DNA of 64,000 bases. It comes from CATOSP01 sp965216155 (GTDB lineage Bacteria; Chloroflexota; Dehalococcoidia; Lucifugimonadales; UBA3495). The stretch spans positions 1,364,001 through 1,428,000 of the forward strand of contig CBDCFD010000006.1 in the NCBI GenBank assembly GCA_965216155.1, in the 5' to 3' direction. The translations under genes were made by a program, and so were the position numbers. Positions 8,719 through 17,687 of this stretch are shown here, piece by piece; position 1 is the stretch's first letter; every line of letters begins with the position of its first letter. A model generated the notes under the pieces. The model saw only the letters and a list, made by a program, of their open reading frames with translations, ran no database searches and was not told the DNA's origin.

Positions 8719-9567
8719 GATCCCATCAAAGAAGTCCGGCGTCACTTCTTCCCCCGGCTCTACCGGAGGATGCGCCCTAACATAAAATTCCCGGCCCAGG
8801 ACGGTCATGGCGACCTCGCGGGGGACGCGGTGATAGGGCCAGTCGGCGGCTACCTGGGTGCGGTGGCACAGGATACAGGCCATCTTCGCCTCTAGCTGTT
8901 TGTCCAAGTGCATCTCCAGGTGGATGTCCTCGTTGGGAACGCCGTCGTTGGCCCGGTTGGGCGAGGGCAGGGGGAAGTCGATGCCGGCGCTGCGGACGGC
9001 CAACGCCCACTCCATGCGGAAGCCCCTGGGCCGGACGCTGTAGAAGAGCCTGTCCGCCTTGTGAGGCGTCAAGCCGCTTTCCAGTTGCGCCGGAAACGCC
9101 GCCGGGTCGGACGCGAGTTCGAAGGCTTCGGTGGCGTGGTTGCAAATTGCAATGTGGTCGGGGTGTCCGTACAGGCCGTCCGGCCCGAAGGTCAACACCA
9201 CCTGGGGCCGGAACCGGCGCATCTCCCCTACCAATTGCTCCACTACTTCTTGAGGAGAGGCGTTGACGAACGCCAGGGGGGCGGCGTTGGCGTCGGACCC
9301 GGCCATGCCCGAATCACGGTAATGGAGCACCTTGTGACCGGCCAGGCCAAGGGCGCGGACGGCGCAGGAAAGCTCTACCCGTCTGACTGCTCCCAGGGTC
9401 TCGCGGGTGGCGGCCCCCTCCTGCCGAATCTCCCCCTCTTCCCCGGATGTGGCGGTCACCAGCCGTACCTCTACGCCCCGGGAAGCATGGGCCGCCAACG
9501 CGCCGCCCACGGGGAACGCCTCATCGTCAGGATGGGCGAAGCAGACCAGCAAACGGCGCCCAGGCAT
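8713..9567 (-). CDS. PIG-L/LmbE family deacetylase
   Basis: The 284-residue protein has the zinc-binding AHPDDEAFPVGG motif near residue 10 and the second motif GHPDHIAICNHAT, both diagnostic of PIG-L/LmbE N-deacetylases. In Actinobacteria such enzymes deacetylate mycothiol intermediates or conjugates; elsewhere they act on GlcNAc derivatives. Without mshA or mshC nearby, no mycothiol role is claimed. The start at 9567 is next to AAGGAGGG. The final codon lies inside a palindromic repeat, so the 3' end of the mRNA would form part of that hairpin. Confidence 0.88.
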   Translation of the reverse strand: MPGRRLLVCFAHPDDEAFPVGGALAAHASRGVEVRLVTATSGEEGEIRQEGAATRETLGAVRRVELSCAVRALGLAGHKVLHYRDSGMAGSDANAAPLAFVNASPQEVVEQLVGEMRRFRPQVVLTFGPDGLYGHPDHIAICNHATEAFELASDPAAFPAQLESGLTPHKADRLFYSVRPRGFRMEWALAVRSAGIDFPLPSPNRANDGVPNEDIHLEMHLDKQLEAKMACILCHRTQVAADWPYHRVPREVAMTVLGREFYVRAHPPVEPGEEVTPDFFDGIV

Positions 9568-9655
9568 TGTTCTCCCTCCTTGGAAATGAGGAAATAGAAA
9601 CGAGGAAATTGATTGGGTGTACAATATCACATAATGGGAAGAGGATACGCATGAT

Positions 9656-10189
9656 ATGACGACGATACCGCCATTGCCGGAACCGGGAGTTCAAAGCCCC
9701 GAAGACCGCCGGGCCATAAGCCTCGGATTCATCCGCGATGCACGGGAAGAACTGGAGCATGGCAGCCGTCTCCAGGCCGGGGAGAAGGCATGGGGCGCGG
9801 TCGCCCAGTATTTGAAAATCATCGGCGAACAGAGGGGGTGGAGGCACGATGCGCATCACCAGCTTGATAACATCGCGCGTCATATTCTAGCGGAATATTA
9901 CGACTATGAACTCGCCCTCGCTCTCTCGGATGCTTACAATATTGGGCATAAGAACTTCTACGAAAATCAGTGGGGCCTCTGCAAGATAAGGGAAACCATA
10001 GAAGAGGTTGAAGAAGTCCTGCCGTTGTTGGAATCCATTGGATTCCAGGCCCCGCGGCCTTTTACCATCATATCCCAACGGCAGCGCCGGCGGCTGGCGG
10101 AACTGACGGGGAACGATGGGTTGCAAGTCGGGGACACGTCCCCGGTGGGGTTCTCCCTGCGCCACCCGCCGGGCTTGACCAGCCGCTGA
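9656..10189 (+). CDS. PaREP1/HEPN-like protein
   Basis: This 177-residue, mostly alpha-helical protein contains GEKAWGAVAQYLKIIGEQRGW and, further on, IGHKNFYENQWG, the pattern of PaREP1-like helical proteins related to HEPN domains. A clear paralogue lies at 47332-47868 with the same EK-WGAVAQ and NFYE motifs. HEPN relatives often act as RNases or partners of nucleotidyltransferases in toxin-antitoxin pairs, but the canonical R-x4-6-H motif is not obvious here and no nucleotidyltransferase is adjacent. It is divergent from the PIG-L gene. The function is unknown. Confidence 0.68.
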   Translation: MTTIPPLPEPGVQSPEDRRAISLGFIRDAREELEHGSRLQAGEKAWGAVAQYLKIIGEQRGWRHDAHHQLDNIARHILAEYYDYELALALSDAYNIGHKNFYENQWGLCKIRETIEEVEEVLPLLESIGFQAPRPFTIISQRQRRRLAELTGNDGLQVGDTSPVGFSLRHPPGLTSR

Positions 10190-10216
10190 CCACCGGCAAC
10201 TTACCGCCGCCGGCCC

Positions 10217-11845
10217 CTACCACGCCGCCGCCTGACCGTCGCCGCGGGGGTCTGAAGCTCCCATGAGCACTCCACGGGCATGGTCCAATACGATCAACTG
10301 GACCTTTCCGTCGTAGACACCGGGACGGCGGCGGGCAACCTTATGTCCCCGCGCCTCAAGTCCGGCGATAGCCTCTTCTGGCATTCCAGGTTCTACCCGC
10401 AGGTCCATTGGAGTGTTGATGGTCGCCGGGTCGGTGCCGGGGAAGCTCCACCAGCGGGGGGCTTCCACGGCCTGTTGGGGGTCGATGCCGAAGTCAATCA
10501 GGTTGGTCAAGATTTGGACTCCGCACTGGGGTTGGTAGTCGCCTCCGGGAGTGCCGCCGACTATGGCCGGGATGCCGTTCCTGGTGGTCAGGTAACAGTT
10601 TAGGGTGTGTATCGTGCGCTTGCCGGGGGCGATGGAGTTGGGATGGCCCGGCTCGAGGCTGAAGCCTCTCCCCGCCCGGTTGTTGAACACGATCCCCGTT
10701 CCCGGCGCCATGTACCCGGACCCGAAGCCGTTGGACAGGCTGTGTATCCAGGAAACGCAGTTGCCCGCGCCGTCGGCGACGCAGAAGTAGGTGGTGTCGC
10801 CGTCGCCGTCCACCGGAAGTAGCTGGCGTTCGTTGGACGCGGACTTTTGGATGTCTATTTCTCCCCTCCTGCCGTCGGCGTAGTCCTTTGATATAAGCTC
10901 GTGGAGGGGCCATTCGACGAATTTGGGATCGCCCGCCAAGCGGTTGCGGTCGTCGTAGGCGATCTTTTTTGCTTCGACCATCAGGTGGATTGCGTCGGTG
11001 GTGTTGTGGCCCATTGAGGCCACGTCGAACCCTTCGATCAGGTTCAGCATCTCCAGGGTGATGAGGCCCTGGGATGGGGGGCGTGTCTGGTATACGGTGT
11101 GGTCACGGTAGGTAGTCGCGATTGGGTCGTATATCTCGGCCTGGTGTCCGGCAAAATCTTCGAGGGTGAACAGTCCACCGGAGTCGTTCAGCCCTGCGAC
11201 CATCTCCCTGGCGAGCCCACCCCGGTAATACTCGTCCGCGCCGCCTTCGATGACCCGATTGAGGCTGCGGGCCAGGTCCGGATTGAACAGCATGTCGCCC
11301 TGCACGGGAGGCTGGCCGTCCCGTAGATAGACCGAGGCGGTGGAAGGGAACTGGGCCAGCTTTCCCAGGCTGCCCCGAAATGCGCGGCCGATGCCGGGAG
11401 GGAGAGGGAAGCCGTCCTGAGCGTAGCCGATGGCAGTGTCCAATAGCTGTCCGAACGGTCTGGTGCAAAACCGCTGGTGGAACAGTTCCCAGGCGGCGAC
11501 CTCGCCCGGCACGGAGACCGCGTGTGGGCCTACCAGGGGCATTTCGCTGAATCCGTTGGCGTGGTAAAAGTCCAGGGTAGCTCCCGAGGCGGCGACACCA
11601 CTGCTATTGATGCCGGTGACCTGGCCTGTTGCGGCATCGTAGACAATGATGAAGGAGTCTCCGCCCATCCCGCAGGAGGGGATTATCGTCACGGCCTCGG
11701 TAGCGGCCACGGCAAGGGCCGCGTCAAAGGCGGTTCCGCCGTCCCGGAGTACCTTAATTCCCGCCGACGCGGCCAGCGGAGAGTTGGAGCACACCATTCC
11801 GCGGTTGCCGTAGACTAGCTCTCTGGACAGCCTGTCGTTTGCCAT
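10217..11845 (-). CDS. Gamma-glutamyltransferase family protein
   Basis: A 542-residue member of the Ntn-hydrolase gamma-glutamyltranspeptidase family. The nucleophile is expected at Thr351 in GDGDTTYFCVADGAGN, where autocleavage would separate large and small subunits; downstream are SNGFGSGYMAPGTGIVFNN and GGTPGGDYQPQ of the small subunit. No signal peptide is visible, so it may be cytosolic, unlike the periplasmic glutathione-degrading enzyme. Such homologues also act as acylases on other gamma-glutamyl or amide substrates. The start at 11845 has GGCGGAG upstream; the frame extends to 11923 without support. Confidence 0.88.
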   Translation of the reverse strand: MANDRLSRELVYGNRGMVCSNSPLAASAGIKVLRDGGTAFDAALAVAATEAVTIIPSCGMGGDSFIIVYDAATGQVTGINSSGVAASGATLDFYHANGFSEMPLVGPHAVSVPGEVAAWELFHQRFCTRPFGQLLDTAIGYAQDGFPLPPGIGRAFRGSLGKLAQFPSTASVYLRDGQPPVQGDMLFNPDLARSLNRVIEGGADEYYRGGLAREMVAGLNDSGGLFTLEDFAGHQAEIYDPIATTYRDHTVYQTRPPSQGLITLEMLNLIEGFDVASMGHNTTDAIHLMVEAKKIAYDDRNRLAGDPKFVEWPLHELISKDYADGRRGEIDIQKSASNERQLLPVDGDGDTTYFCVADGAGNCVSWIHSLSNGFGSGYMAPGTGIVFNNRAGRGFSLEPGHPNSIAPGKRTIHTLNCYLTTRNGIPAIVGGTPGGDYQPQCGVQILTNLIDFGIDPQQAVEAPRWWSFPGTDPATINTPMDLRVEPGMPEEAIAGLEARGHKVARRRPGVYDGKVQLIVLDHARGVLMGASDPRGDGQAAAW

Positions 11846-11945
11846 GATTCTCCGCCTATCCGTTTGAATATGGCCGCCTGCCAAGTCTAGCGCCAGTTTA
11901 CGGGGGCCGTTTCTTTGCGTCAATGTGGATGCCTGGCCGTGGAAG

Positions 11946-11987
11946 GTGATTAGTGGCCAGTGATTAGTGATTAGTGATTAGTGGCCG
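11946..11987. repeat. Heptanucleotide array GTGATTA/GTGGCCA
   Basis: Six consecutive 7-mers run GTGATTA, GTGGCCA, three GTGATTA, then GTGGCCG. Such short arrays expand by slippage. There is no sign of a coding or regulatory role. Confidence 0.75.
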
Positions 11988-12179
11988 GGTTACCTTTTTT
12001 ATGTCTGTAGTAAAGTGTTGGATTTTGGGGGATTTAGCTCACCGGCCACTGACCACAGGCCAGTTGAGACTACGTGCAAAGTCCGGGTTTCTGCCAGGCT
12101 CTCCTGCCGGTGACGAATCCGGTGATGAATATGGTAAGGGCTGGTCACCCTGTGTGTGAAGGGCCGGGTGTCAGAGGCA

Positions 12180-12384
12180 GGGTCTTTCGATTATGACCGC
12201 AACCGGCTCCATCGTCATTCCAGGGAAAGCTGGAACCCAGAAATGCTCAGGTATCTGAACGTAATATTAAGGAAGGATTCCTGGATTCTGGCTCAGGGCC
12301 TGCCCCGTACTGGATACGGGGGCCGGAATGACGGGTAGGGTAGCATGGCTGCGAGCACTATCCTGACCAGGACAATTGAAAGAT
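12180..12384. repeat. Composite hairpin repeat D, copy 1
   Basis: The element starts with GGGTCTTTCGATT and ends with ACAATTGAAAGAT, which are roughly complementary. Inside are CGTCATTCCAGGGAAAGCTGGAACCCAGAA, read as two short stretches, and GGCCGGAATGACGGG. A second copy with the same order of blocks lies at 21.6-21.8 kb. Confidence 0.7.
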
Positions 12385-12399
12385 GGTGGCGCGGCAACC

Positions 12400-12538
12400 G
12401 GGTCTTTTAGTTGTCGTCTGAACCGTTGATTTTTGTGATTGGGAGATTCCGCTGATTTTGCCACTCCTGAAAATCATGGCAACTTTTAGAATCACATGAA
12501 TCACAGTTCAGACAAATTCGCCAAGAACTAAAAGACCC
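12400..12538. repeat. Palindromic TCTGAAC repeat, copy B, with extra outer arms
   Basis: The inner arms are GTCTGAACCG from 12416 and ATCACAGTTCAGAC ending at 12513. Additional perfect 13-base outer arms, GGGTCTTTTAGTT at 12400-12412 and AACTAAAAGACCC at 12526-12538, enclose it. The outer arm resembles the ends of repeat D, so this copy links the two families. Confidence 0.8.
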
Positions 12539-12640
12539 TGGGCGCGGCAACGGGTTCAATTGACAGTCCGTATAGCTACCCATACAATCCAGAAAATAGG
12601 TGCGGCCGGCCTTTGAGAAAAGAGCCGGCAGGAGGACGGC

Positions 12641-13612
12641 ATGGCGGAATTATTGGGGCTCGGTTGCTCTCACGGCCCAATCATCCTGACTCCCCCGGAG
12701 GTGTGGGCCAAGGGCCGGGAACGGGTATATGCCAGGATACCGGACTACGAAGCGCCCGCCCAGTTGGTCAAGGAGTTGGGCGATGACAACGGACTCAGCC
12801 AGGACATAAGCGACCACAAGAAGGTGGTCGAGTCCTTCAAAGTGCTGCGCGACAAACTGCACGAGTGGAATCCGGATGTCCTTATGGTAATCGGTGACGA
12901 CCAGGCGGAGAACTTCCTGCAGGACAATCTGCCTCCTTTCTGCCTGTACACCGGGGCTGAAGTTGACGGATACCCGTTCCAGCGCGGGGCCGCCCGCACC
13001 AACCTCTGGAACGCGGCTCCCGAGACCAAGTTCTCGTTCCACTGTCCCAAAGAGTTCTCGAGAGACATGCGCAACCACCTGATCCGGGGCGGCTTCGATA
13101 TGGCCTCGTCCAGCGCCCTCAAGGGTTGGGACTGGGGGTTGGCGCATGCCATCATCAACCCGCTGGTATTTCTGGACCCGGACGGTAAGTTCCCGCTGCT
13201 CCCCCTGTTCGTCAACTGCTATGGTGAGGAGGCTGGGCCCGACTATCCCCCGCGTCCAACTCCCCAGCGTTGCTACGAGTTGGGCCAGGGCATCCGCCGG
13301 TTCCTGGACACGCGGGATGAGCGAGTGGCGGTGGTGGCCTCGTCCAGTTGGTCCCACAGCTTCCTCACCCACAAGTTCCAGTGCCGTTCCATAGACATAG
13401 AGACCGACCGGCGCAACCTGGAACTGTTGCGGTCAGGGCAGGGCAGCAAGTTGGCCGAGCTGACGCCGGAAGAGATTCAGCAGTCGGGCGACCATGAAAT
13501 TTTGAACTGGGTGATCGCCCTGGGGATACTAGGCGACGTTCCCGCGGAAATCGTGGACGTGCGGGAGTCTCACACACAATTGGCATACCGGATCGCCGCT
13601 ATCTGGAACTAA
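12641..13612 (+). CDS. Class III (LigB-type) extradiol dioxygenase family protein
   Basis: The 323-residue protein begins AELLGLGCSHGPIILTPPEVW, placing a histidine where LigB-type enzymes bind iron, and continues with VLMVIGDDQAENF and a late VVASSSWSHSFLTHKF segment that supplies further conserved histidines. These non-haem Fe(II) enzymes open catecholic rings with O2. The start has GGCAGGAGG upstream. An LLM flavin oxidoreductase gene follows after 39 bases and may provide an upstream hydroxylation step, which is inference from position only. The substrate is unknown. Confidence 0.8.
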   Translation: MAELLGLGCSHGPIILTPPEVWAKGRERVYARIPDYEAPAQLVKELGDDNGLSQDISDHKKVVESFKVLRDKLHEWNPDVLMVIGDDQAENFLQDNLPPFCLYTGAEVDGYPFQRGAARTNLWNAAPETKFSFHCPKEFSRDMRNHLIRGGFDMASSSALKGWDWGLAHAIINPLVFLDPDGKFPLLPLFVNCYGEEAGPDYPPRPTPQRCYELGQGIRRFLDTRDERVAVVASSSWSHSFLTHKFQCRSIDIETDRRNLELLRSGQGSKLAELTPEEIQQSGDHEILNWVIALGILGDVPAEIVDVRESHTQLAYRIAAIWN

Positions 13613-13651
13613 CGTCCGGGCTGCGTAATGCGCCCGGCAGGGAGAGGACCA

Positions 13652-14734
13652 ATGCATCTCGGTCTAATAATGGAATGCGACTACAGGTACGGCTCCACGT
13701 TGCAGGACTCCTTCGAGGAGGCTTTCAACCTGGTGGACGCCGCCGAGAAGGGCGAGCTTGACGGAGTATGGCTGGCGGAACGCCACTTCGCCGCTCCCCG
13801 GAATCCGCTGGACGATGCGGGAGCCGGAATCCCTTCCGTGGTGTCGGCCCCACTTATCTGGGCTGGCGCCATCGCCGCCCGGACAGAACACCTGCGAATT
13901 GGCGTGGCGGTCAACGTGCTGCCGCTGAACCACCCCGTACGCATGGCCGAGGAAGTGGCCACGGTAGACCAGGTAAGCAAGGGGCGATTCGATTTTGGGG
14001 TGGGCCGCAGCGGTTTCGCCCGGTCCTACGAGGGCTACGGAATTCCCTACGGAGAGAGCCGGGAGCGGTTTCAGGAGTGCCTGGATGTAATCCTGGCTGC
14101 CTGGTCCAACGAACGGTTTTCCCATCAGGGCAAGTACTATACCTTCGACAACGTCTGCGTGCTTCCCAAGCCATACCAGCAGCCCCATCCCCCGGTGCGG
14201 ATCGCCGCTACTACCAAAGAGACCTTCCCCCGGGTCGGATCCCAGGGATATAACATATTTGTGGGTCTGCGTGGCATGGACCGGCCCGACCTGGTGGGGG
14301 CATTGGATGAGTACCGGCGAGCCTGGACTGACTCGGGACATGCCGGCGAAGGCGACGTGCTCTTGCGCATACCGGTGTTCGTGGCCGAGACGGAGGAGCG
14401 CGCCCTGGAAGAGGCCGAGGCCAGCACGATGCGGTCTTACCGGCGTATGGCCCAGAACTATGCCGCTTCGGCGAGCGTCGCCGGGGCCGCGCCAGACGAG
14501 GAGCGGGCCGAACGGGGTCAACGGCTGTCGGCAATTACGTACCAGGACCTATTGCGTGACAGGTTGGCCTATGGCGACCCGGAGTCGGTCACGCGGCAAC
14601 TGAAGCAGATACAGGAAGAGTTGCAGCTTTCCGGGTTCATCTGCGAGATGAATGTGGGAGGATTGGTGCCCAGGGAGAGGGTGCTGAACTCGGTGGAGCT
14701 GTTCGCAAAAGAGGTCGCCCCCGCGCTGCGGTAG
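13652..14734 (+). CDS. LLM class flavin-dependent oxidoreductase
   Basis: A 360-residue bacterial luciferase-like TIM barrel. It starts MHLGLIMECDYRYGS, has the family segment VWLAERHF, then IRIGVAVNVLPLNHPVRMAEEVATVDQVSKGRFDFGVGRSG, read in parts, and VLPKPYQQPHPPVRIAATT. Members use FMNH2 or coenzyme F420. An F420:NADP oxidoreductase elsewhere in this window makes F420 use plausible but unproven. The start at 13652 has GGAGAGGA upstream and is preferred to an in-frame ATG at 13628. It is probably co-transcribed with the dioxygenase before it and ends at a hairpin. Confidence 0.88.
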   Translation: MHLGLIMECDYRYGSTLQDSFEEAFNLVDAAEKGELDGVWLAERHFAAPRNPLDDAGAGIPSVVSAPLIWAGAIAARTEHLRIGVAVNVLPLNHPVRMAEEVATVDQVSKGRFDFGVGRSGFARSYEGYGIPYGESRERFQECLDVILAAWSNERFSHQGKYYTFDNVCVLPKPYQQPHPPVRIAATTKETFPRVGSQGYNIFVGLRGMDRPDLVGALDEYRRAWTDSGHAGEGDVLLRIPVFVAETEERALEEAEASTMRSYRRMAQNYAASASVAGAAPDEERAERGQRLSAITYQDLLRDRLAYGDPESVTRQLKQIQEELQLSGFICEMNVGGLVPRERVLNSVELFAKEVAPALR

Positions 14735-15136
14735 CAAACGTCAACGACCACTGATGCCTTGCTTGAAGACGCAAAAGGGGGCCGGTTCCTACCGACCCCC
14801 TTTCGTTGGGGTCCCGCTTGGTTGCGGACCAAACCCTTCAGCCATCTAATTAACGGCTGAAGATGGATGACGCTTGAATACGCCGATGCGCCGAAGACGG
14901 AGGTAGGGAAACTTGTACAAACCTTCATTGCGGGAGAGGATGCAAGACATAGCGTGGGCTTTGGGAGTAACATTCCCAATAACGGCCGGCGTGGCGGTCG
15001 TTATCGTCTATGAAGCGGCTCTGAAGTCTTGCGGCTGAGGCGGTCAGGCAAGAGCAAGCAGAATGGCCGTCCAGTCCATTCCGCTGCTCCAGTTCGAGCA
15101 TGACCGGGCTTGGCTTGGTTACGAACTTCTTACGGT
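14735..15136. other. Intergenic region with hairpins, no clear gene
   Basis: Apart from the terminator-like hairpin at 14774, there is a CTTCAGCC...GGCTGAAG hairpin near 14837-14862. A 48-codon frame from 14867 and a hydrophobic stretch in another frame near 14952-15038 look like possible remnants, but I recognise neither. Confidence 0.4.
14774..14803 (+). terminator. Terminator-like hairpin after the LLM gene
   Basis: AAAGGGGGCCGGT and ACCGACCCCCTTT form a 13-bp stem with one mismatch around a TCCT loop, 40 bases after the stop codon. The following bases are only moderately T-rich. Confidence 0.55.
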
Positions 15137-15586
15137 CTAGCTGAAGACCAACTCGCCGTTCTTCCGTCCTGGGCGGCGCATCTCTTCCAGACCCTCTTCG
15201 GAGGTGTCGAAGGAGTTGCAGAAGAGCTCGATTCCGTTGCCGTCCGGGTCCTTGATGTAGATGCTCCTGGTCATGCTGTGGTCCGTGGTGCGCATCTCCG
15301 CGCCCATGTCCTTGAGCTTGTGGAAATACTGGGTGAGCATGTCAAAGTCTTCCACCTGAAGGGCCATGTGGTTCAGCCCCAACGCGCCTTCCTTGACCGG
15401 CTCGGCGTCGGGCGCGGCCTGGAACAGGGCCAGGTCGTGGTGAATCTTGCCGCAGGTGAGGAAGGTGCCGAACCCGGGCCGTTCCACCGCAACTTCAAAG
15501 CCCAATACTTCGGTGTAGAACTTGGTTGATGCTTCCTGGTCCCTGACGTTGATAACCAGATGACCCACTCGCTTGGGTTGAACCAT
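15137..15586 (-). CDS. VOC family protein (glyoxalase/extradiol dioxygenase fold)
   Basis: The 149-residue product shows two beta-alpha-beta-beta-beta modules: RVGHLVINVRDQEASTKFYTEVLGFEV, in two parts, and later LNHMALQVEDFDMLTQYFHKL. A metal ligand pattern is present, with His in VGHLVINV, His in GLNHMAL and Glu in DGNGIELF, as in glyoxalase I and extradiol dioxygenases. The segment SIYIKDPDGNGIEL is typical of ring-cleavage or resistance members. The start follows AGGAGG. It is transcribed away from the alcohol dehydrogenase gene. The substrate is unknown. Confidence 0.85.
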   Translation of the reverse strand: MVQPKRVGHLVINVRDQEASTKFYTEVLGFEVAVERPGFGTFLTCGKIHHDLALFQAAPDAEPVKEGALGLNHMALQVEDFDMLTQYFHKLKDMGAEMRTTDHSMTRSIYIKDPDGNGIELFCNSFDTSEEGLEEMRRPGRKNGELVFS

Positions 15587-15902
15587 GACTTAAACCTCCT
15601 GTAGGTTGGGCGGGTTGTGGCCCGATGTTTCGGCCTCGCCCCTGTTGCGAACAATATACTTTGTTTTGGGGAATCTGCCAAGATTGGGTTTGGCGCAACT
15701 GTCTGAACCGGGATTCATAAGATTAAGGGATTCGCGTGATTCTCCAATTCTGTAAATCCCGCAATCATATAAATCACAGTTCAGACAAAGAATCGAAAGA
15801 CCCTGTGTGACGGACTGCCTGCCCTGTGCTCAAACGGCGGGGTGTGGTATCGTTACGCAAATTTACTGAAGGGCGGGCCGCCGCCCAAGAAGGAGATTCG
15901 TA
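15587..15902. other. Divergent intergenic region with palindromic repeat C
   Basis: No gene is visible. It contains repeat C and, upstream of the VOC gene on the minus strand, TATATTGTT resembling the -10 regions of the RdhA-like genes. It also holds the ribosome site of the alcohol dehydrogenase gene. Confidence 0.5.
15701..15786. repeat. Palindromic TCTGAAC repeat, copy C
   Basis: GTCTGAAC starts at 15701 and AATCACAGTTCAGAC ends at 15786, around an A/T-rich core. It is followed by GAAAGACCCTG, which matches the right outer arm region of copy B. Confidence 0.8.
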
Positions 15903-17003
15903 GTGAAGGGACGAGTGGTAGTCCTTAAAGAGTACGGAAAGCCCTTTGAAATCGAGGAGTACGACGTACCGGACCCCGAACCGGGCGCGGTAATCCTCCG
16001 GATGACCCAGGCGGGCATCTGCGGCTCGGACCTGCATACCTGGCGGGGCGATCAGGTCAACACGCCCCTGCCTCCCACGGGCCGGTTGATGGGTCATGAA
16101 GGGACGGGGGTGGTGGAGCGGTTGGGCGAAGGCGTCTCCACCGACACGCTAGGAGTACCGATAGTAGAAGGGGACCGGATCGTTTACTCAGCAGTATTCC
16201 CTTGCTACCACTGTCATCTCTGTTTGAAGGGGGACACCAACTGGTGCGTAAACCGGGGAGGGGCAGGCGCGGGCACTTGGCCGTACTTCCGGGCCACCTA
16301 CGCCGACTACCTATATCTCCCGCCGCGGCACCCGCTGTTCCGAGTGCCCGACGTATTGCCGGACGATATTCTGGGGCCGGTGAACTGCGCCATGGGGACT
16401 GTCACCACCGGGCTGATGCGGGCCGGGGCCAGGGAAGGCCATAATGTCGTGATCCAAGGCGCGGGCGGCCTGGGACTGAACGCTACGGCCATGGCCAAGG
16501 ACATGGGCGCCGACCGGGTGATTGTGCTCGACCGGCTGGAGAACCGGCTGGAGTTGGCGGAGGAGTTCGGGGCGGACTACACGATCAACATCGAAGAGTT
16601 CAACACGGTTGAGATGCGCGTGCAGCGAGTGAAGGAGCTTACCGGCGGGCGCGGCGCGGACACGGTGATGGAGCTTGTCGGCCGGGCCGAGCTACTGGCC
16701 GAAGGGATCGACATGCTCAGCAACGGCGGGACGTTCGTGGAGATCGGCGACATCGTCCGGGGGCGTGAGGTCTCCATCGATCCGTCAAAGCTGCTGCCGG
16801 GGAAGAACATAGTCGGCTCGTTGATGTACCGGCCAGACTTGCTGCCGACGCTGCTCAGCTTCCTGGTCCGCAACCTGGACAAACTGCCCTTCGATAAGAT
16901 CGTCTCCCACAAGTTCCCCCTGGCGGATATCAACGAAGCGTTCCCCCAGGCCGAGTGGGACCAGCGGCAAACGGCGATAACGCGAGCCATGCTGGTGCCG
17001 TAG
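15903..17003 (+). CDS. Zinc-dependent alcohol dehydrogenase, MDR family
   Basis: This 366-residue protein has the catalytic zinc ligands in GICGSDLHTW and GHEGTGVVERLGEG, and the structural zinc motif in VFPCYHCHLCLKGDTNWC (four cysteines). The Rossmann site is VIQGAGGLGLNATAMAKDMGA. It therefore belongs to the zinc MDR dehydrogenases, which oxidise alcohols or polyols with NAD(P). It starts at GTG with AAGGAG seven bases upstream. It is not obviously in an operon. The substrate is not assignable. Confidence 0.9.
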   Translation: MKGRVVVLKEYGKPFEIEEYDVPDPEPGAVILRMTQAGICGSDLHTWRGDQVNTPLPPTGRLMGHEGTGVVERLGEGVSTDTLGVPIVEGDRIVYSAVFPCYHCHLCLKGDTNWCVNRGGAGAGTWPYFRATYADYLYLPPRHPLFRVPDVLPDDILGPVNCAMGTVTTGLMRAGAREGHNVVIQGAGGLGLNATAMAKDMGADRVIVLDRLENRLELAEEFGADYTINIEEFNTVEMRVQRVKELTGGRGADTVMELVGRAELLAEGIDMLSNGGTFVEIGDIVRGREVSIDPSKLLPGKNIVGSLMYRPDLLPTLLSFLVRNLDKLPFDKIVSHKFPLADINEAFPQAEWDQRQTAITRAMLVP

Positions 17004-17045
17004 AGCCTGCGCCCGCGCCGCGGGATAGCGTTACGCTATAAAAGC

Positions 17046-17324
17046 ATGATTCGGAGCTTCCGGGACCGGGATACCGAGAGGCTATTCAACGGGCAAACCG
17101 TCCTAGCTTTTCAAGGGTTTGCCCGCCAGGCAATTGTGCGTCTCAACGACCTGAACAGGGCAGGGTCGTTGAGCGATTTATCCATGAAGCCCGGCAACCG
17201 CTTGGAAACGCTTGCCGGGGACCGGCAAGGGCAGTACAGCATCCGAATCAACAGGCAGTGGCGCATTTGTTTCCGGTGGTTGAATGGCAACGTTTACGAC
17301 GTTGAGATAGTAGACTATCACTGA
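17046..17324 (+). CDS. higB: HigB-type toxin of the RelE/ParE superfamily
   Basis: The 92-residue product starts MIRSFRDRDTERLF and ends FRWLNGNVYDVEIVDYH, with RLETLAGDRQGQYSIRINRQWRICF, read in parts, between. This matches HigB toxins in both length and order. HigB is a ribosome-associated mRNA endonuclease inhibited by HigA. The cognate antitoxin gene starts 15 bases downstream. The toxin-first order is the usual higBA arrangement. Confidence 0.9.
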   Translation: MIRSFRDRDTERLFNGQTVLAFQGFARQAIVRLNDLNRAGSLSDLSMKPGNRLETLAGDRQGQYSIRINRQWRICFRWLNGNVYDVEIVDYH

Positions 17325-17339
17325 AAGGAAAGGTGAGCC

Positions 17340-17687
17340 ATGCAAATTGACGGAGGGCCTGTCAAGGACGGAATGCCCCCAATACACCCTGGCGAGGGTC
17401 TGGCCGACGATCTGAACGAGATGGAAGTCACTCCACAGGAGTTCGACATTTTGCTGGCGGTGCCGGACGGCACCACCGCCGCGATACTTGAGGGACGCCG
17501 CGACATAAACGCCGAGCTTGCCCTGCGCCTGTCTCACTACTTCGGCACCTCTGCGAGAATCTGGATGGACCTGCAGGCAACGCATGACCTGAAGATCGCC
17601 GAACGGAAGTGTGGCCCGAAAATACTAGCAGAGGTTAAACCCGCCCATAATCTCCTGAGATTCCCCGGAGAAAAAGTCAACACTTAG
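17340..17687 (+). CDS. higA: HigA-type antitoxin with XRE-family HTH
   Basis: This 115-residue protein has the HigA opening MPPIHPGEGLADDLNEM at residues 12-28, a helix-turn-helix around residues 30-55, and the signature ELALRLSHYFGTSARIWMDLQ. It would neutralise HigB and repress the operon through its DNA-binding domain. I keep the first ATG at 17340 because GAAAGGAAAGGTGAG precedes it, though family alignment would also allow 17373. It ends in a variable tail rich in charged residues. Confidence 0.88.
   Translation: MQIDGGPVKDGMPPIHPGEGLADDLNEMEVTPQEFDILLAVPDGTTAAILEGRRDINAELALRLSHYFGTSARIWMDLQATHDLKIAERKCGPKILAEVKPAHNLLRFPGEKVNT

Larger units (their letters stand above)
11846..12640. other. 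Repeat-filled intergenic region without genes
   Basis: No convincing gene is present in this 795-base gap. It holds a short heptamer array, a composite hairpin element and a TCTGAAC palindrome, each listed separately. Short open frames here overlap the repeats and show no protein-like pattern. Confidence 0.7.

Noticed and set aside
11946..11987. Heptamer array considered as a CRISPR-like or iteron cluster
   Set aside because: Units are contiguous 7-mers without spacers, and no replication or cas gene is nearby.
11974..12338. Two short plus-strand open frames
   Set aside because: They run through the repeat elements, have no ribosome site and show no protein-like composition.
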